Of a stretch of 64,000 nt of DNA, positions 61,796 to 64,000 are shown in pieces. This DNA is from an uncultured Lachnospira sp. (GTDB lineage: Bacteria > Bacillota > Clostridia > Lachnospirales > Lachnospiraceae). The stretch spans positions 37,740 to 101,739 of the forward strand of contig CAJUBU010000014.1 of assembly GCA_910585095.1 (NCBI GenBank), given 5' to 3'. The position numbers and the translations under genes are program-made. The notes under the pieces were generated by a model. That model was not told where the DNA came from and did no database searches. It saw only the letters and a list, made by a program, of their open reading frames with translations. The stretch's first letter is position 1. Each line of letters begins with the position of its first letter.

Positions 61796-62947
61796 ATGGT
61801 AATCGGATTAAAAGATGCGGCAAAACTTGTTGGAATTTGTATTATTTCTTTCTGTGCAGTATTTGTCTGCACCATGTTTTTAAGCTACAATATTGATATA
61901 ACCAATATTCAGGATAAAATCACAGTACCACAAGTTCAAATATTTTATGATGCACAAGTATTAACATCAAAAGTAGTAAGCGCTGTAAGTGGAGGCTGCC
62001 TGCTTATAACCTCTGTTATTATGCTATTATTCTACATTAAACATTATATTGACACCCATAAAAAAGAATTAGGTATCTTAAAAGCATTGGGATATTCCAA
62101 CTTTAAAATAGCAAAAAATTTCTGGATTTTTGGGTTAAGTGTTTTGATAGGCACATTGCTTGGATTTTTAGCAGCATACTGTTTTATGCCTACCTTTTAT
62201 GGCACACAAAATATAGATAATATTCTTCCTGAAATCGAAATACATTTTCATTTATCATTATTCTTTTTTCTAGTAATATTACCTACTATCATTTTTTCAA
62301 TAATTTCAATTATTTATGCCTGTCTAAAATTAAAAAAGCCTACATTAAATTTATTAAAAGATATGGTGACTGTTCCATCAAAACCGCTCAAATATAAAAA
62401 AGAAGCCAATGCGGATTTGCCATTTTTAAATGAGCTTCAAAAAAATATATTGCGTCAAAAGAAAACACTTGTATTTTTTATTATTTTCGCCTCGTTTTGC
62501 TTTTCTGCAATGACACAAATGTCATTTAGTATGGATGAATTGGCTTCTGAACTGATGGGCATGATGATTATGCTTATAGGAATTGTTTTAGCATGTACAA
62601 CACTTTTTTTAGCTATCACAACGGTTATTCGAGGCAATATAAAAACCATTGCTATGATGAAAATCTTTGGATATTCAAAAAAAGCATGTTCTAAAGCTAT
62701 TCTTGGTGGATACCGTCCTATGGCATATATTGGCTTTGCACTTGGAACGATTTATCAATATATGCTGCTTAAAATAATGGTTACTTTTGTATTTCGTGAT
62801 ATGGAAAATATGCCCGATTATAAATTTGATTTTCCAATGATGTGTGTTTGTCTTATCTTTTTTATTGTATTTTATGAACTTGTTTTATATTGTTATTCTA
62901 ATAAAATAAAGAGCATTTCTATTAAAGAAGTTATGCTTGAAAATTAG
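61796..62947 (+). CDS. FtsX-like ABC permease
   Basis: This 383-residue membrane protein has a first helix at about 10-30 and a short outer loop. The FtsX core includes YIDTHKKELGILKALGYSNF, and a second bundle includes IRGNIKTIAMMKIFGYSKKA. About eight helices in all. The ATG at 61796 follows GGATGGTGA; an earlier ATG in the frame lies inside the ATPase gene. The outer domain is much smaller than in MacB proteins. A hairpin terminator follows. Confidence 0.88.
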   Translation: MVIGLKDAAKLVGICIISFCAVFVCTMFLSYNIDITNIQDKITVPQVQIFYDAQVLTSKVVSAVSGGCLLITSVIMLLFYIKHYIDTHKKELGILKALGYSNFKIAKNFWIFGLSVLIGTLLGFLAAYCFMPTFYGTQNIDNILPEIEIHFHLSLFFFLVILPTIIFSIISIIYACLKLKKPTLNLLKDMVTVPSKPLKYKKEANADLPFLNELQKNILRQKKTLVFFIIFASFCFSAMTQMSFSMDELASELMGMMIMLIGIVLACTTLFLAITTVIRGNIKTIAMMKIFGYSKKACSKAILGGYRPMAYIGFALGTIYQYMLLKIMVTFVFRDMENMPDYKFDFPMMCVCLIFFIVFYELVLYCYSNKIKSISIKEVMLEN

Positions 62948-62974
62948 AAATTTGTTGTTGTAAGATATAAATAT

Positions 62975-63076
62975 AAAAAAGGAGCAATTGTAAAATAACG
63001 ACTTATAAGTTATTGATATTTATTAATATAATTATCACTTATTTCGTCTGTTTATTTTAAAATTGTTCCTTTTTTG
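62975..63076 (+). terminator. Long hairpin terminator after the FtsX gene
   Basis: AAAAAAGGAGCAATTGTAAA and the complementary TTTAAAATTGTTCCTTTTTT pair across an A/T-rich interior and end in T residues. The gap 62948-63214 otherwise holds an inner ACTGTTGTATAAAAAATAAA near 63121, one more member of the ACTGTTGTA group. Confidence 0.7.
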
Positions 63077-63214
63077 TTATTATAACGGTTTGTTTGTATT
63101 TTAAAAACATATTTTAAGGACTGTTGTATAAAAAATAAAATATATAAGATATTGTTTAATATTATATTTTATTTTTTGTGTTTGATTTGTTTCATGCGAT
63201 AACCTCTTAAAAAA

Positions 63215-64000
63215 CTATTCTTGTTTATATTCTTGCTTTTTTTCTTCCAGCCACTGATTAAAATTACCTTCAGGATTCAATTCAAAATAGGATACCTTCA
63301 TATTTTCATAAACAATTTGTGTATCTGGATGCTGTAATCCAAACTTTAAAAATAAAATTCGATAGGCTTTTAAATAATAGTTTAATGCTATTTTAAATTC
63401 TCCTTGACTTTCATACAATACTGCCAAATTATTATAACTATTAGCGGTATCTGGGTGATTCTCTTCTAATATATTTTCTCTTATTTTTAATCCTTTTTTA
63501 TACAAAATTTCGGCTTCTTTGTATTTTCCTTGCCTTTCATACACTCCTGCCAAATTATTATAACTACTAGCGGTATCTGGGTGATTCTCTCCTAATATTT
63601 TTTCTCTTATTTCTAATCCTTTTTTATATAAAGTTTCGGCTTCTTTGTATTTTCCTTGTCTTTCATACACTCCTGCCAAATTATTATAGCTAATGGCTGT
63701 ATCTGGATGATTTTCTCCTAATATATTTTCGCTTATTTCTAATCCTTTTTTATACAAAATTTCAGCTTCTTTGTATTTTCCTTGTCTTTCATATACTCCT
63801 GCCAAATTATTATAGCTAGTGGCTGTATCTGGATGATTTTCTCCTAATATATTTTCGCTTATTTCTAATCCTTTTTTATACAAAATTTCAGCTTCTTTGT
63901 ATTTTCCTTGTCTTTCATATACTCCTGCCAAATTATTATAGCTAGTGGCTGTATCTGGATGATTTTCTCCTAATATATTTTCGCTTATTTCTAATCCTTT
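63215..64000 (-). CDS. Tetratricopeptide-repeat protein, kinesin light chain-like, C-terminal part
   Basis: The frame is open to the window edge, so the N-terminus is missing. At least five 42-residue TPR units repeat with near identity: LAGVYERQGKYKEAEILYKK, GLEISENILGENHPDTATSY. The last unit is diverged (LAVLYESQGEFKIALNYYLK) and a charged tail follows. Such NPDTA-type TPRs commonly form the sensor end of STAND NTPases or CHAT-associated proteins involved in defence or signalling; which applies cannot be told without the 5' part. Adjacent units are almost identical at DNA level (126-bp period), so copy number probably varies between strains. Confidence 0.9.
   Translation of the reverse strand, partial: KGLEISENILGENHPDTATSYNNLAGVYERQGKYKEAEILYKKGLEISENILGENHPDTATSYNNLAGVYERQGKYKEAEILYKKGLEISENILGENHPDTAISYNNLAGVYERQGKYKEAETLYKKGLEIREKILGENHPDTASSYNNLAGVYERQGKYKEAEILYKKGLKIRENILEENHPDTANSYNNLAVLYESQGEFKIALNYYLKAYRILFLKFGLQHPDTQIVYENMKVSYFELNPEGNFNQWLEEKKQEYKQE

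Noticed and set aside
63215..64000. CRISPR-like or satellite repeat array
   Set aside because: The 126-bp near-identical units are in frame and encode 42-residue TPR motifs without variable spacers.

Overview
The window reads as a chromosomal segment of a low-GC, flagellated anaerobic Firmicute, most likely a Lachnospiraceae-type clostridium. Intergenic DNA is extremely AT-rich, ribosome binding sites are strong AGGAGG types, and the order mbl-flhO(flgF)-flhP(flgG) matches Bacillus and Clostridia. An S-box (SAM-I) riboswitch precedes metK. The species assignment is inference from gene content.

Layout. 0-7.3 kb: 5' part of recD2, an IS607-type remnant, the flagellar rod genes flgJ-like, flgG and flgF, mbl, and metK with two successive leader RNAs. 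7.4-12.9 kb: a GNAT acetyltransferase, thrH plus a pyridoxal kinase, an HD-GYP response regulator, a small ribbon-helix-helix protein and a low-molecular-weight tyrosine phosphatase. 13-19.5 kb: decayed tyrosine and serine recombinases beside a less AT-rich two-component/ABC cassette of the antimicrobial-peptide-sensing type, probably acquired. 20-31.5 kb: efflux and regulator modules (TetR-flavoprotein, AraC/GNAT-MATE, TetR-MFS, and a heterodimeric ABC exporter behind an HTH-PurM fusion regulator). 32-37.5 kb: a LysR-controlled redox cluster (aldo/keto reductase, carboxymuconolactone decarboxylase family, cupin, flavodoxin) and a chemoreceptor. 37.8-42.7 kb: an IS4 remnant that cuts an orphan antitoxin, then a CydDC-like ABC pair with YgbA-like and DUF454 proteins. 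43-51.3 kb: a stand-alone TnpB, a second TetR-MFS pair, a LytTR/DUF3021/ABC operon, cysK and a CPCC protein. 51.5-57.4 kb: a second two-component system, an ABC-2 operon and an unknown gene. 57.5-59.5 kb: a TROVE-like/vWA (DUF2828-type) protein preceded by three tandem tRNA-like RNAs. 59.6-64 kb: an Rpn-type pseudogene, a TetR/ABC/FtsX operon and a kinesin-light-chain-like TPR gene running off the end.

Three observations stand out. (1) Three tRNA-like RNAs lie behind a near-consensus promoter directly upstream of the DUF2828-type gene. They have tRNA acceptor and T arms, enlarged anticodon-arm regions and a shared ACAGCA motif. This suggests a Ro60/Y-RNA-like ribonucleoprotein locus. (2) A roughly 105-nt leader precedes metK, an MFS exporter gene and a CPCC-protein gene. 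It has three hairpins with compensatory changes, and one loop can pair with the sequence next to an extended Shine-Dalgarno. It looks like a cis-regulatory RNA I do not recognise. (3) Interspersed multi-hairpin repeats of about 155 bp, with partial copies, lie between genes throughout the second half.

Much of the window is export and defence-style accessory capacity: about ten transporter systems, most with a dedicated regulator (four TetR, AraC, XRE-PurM, LytTR, two histidine kinase pairs). Several TetR genes carry visible dyad operators.
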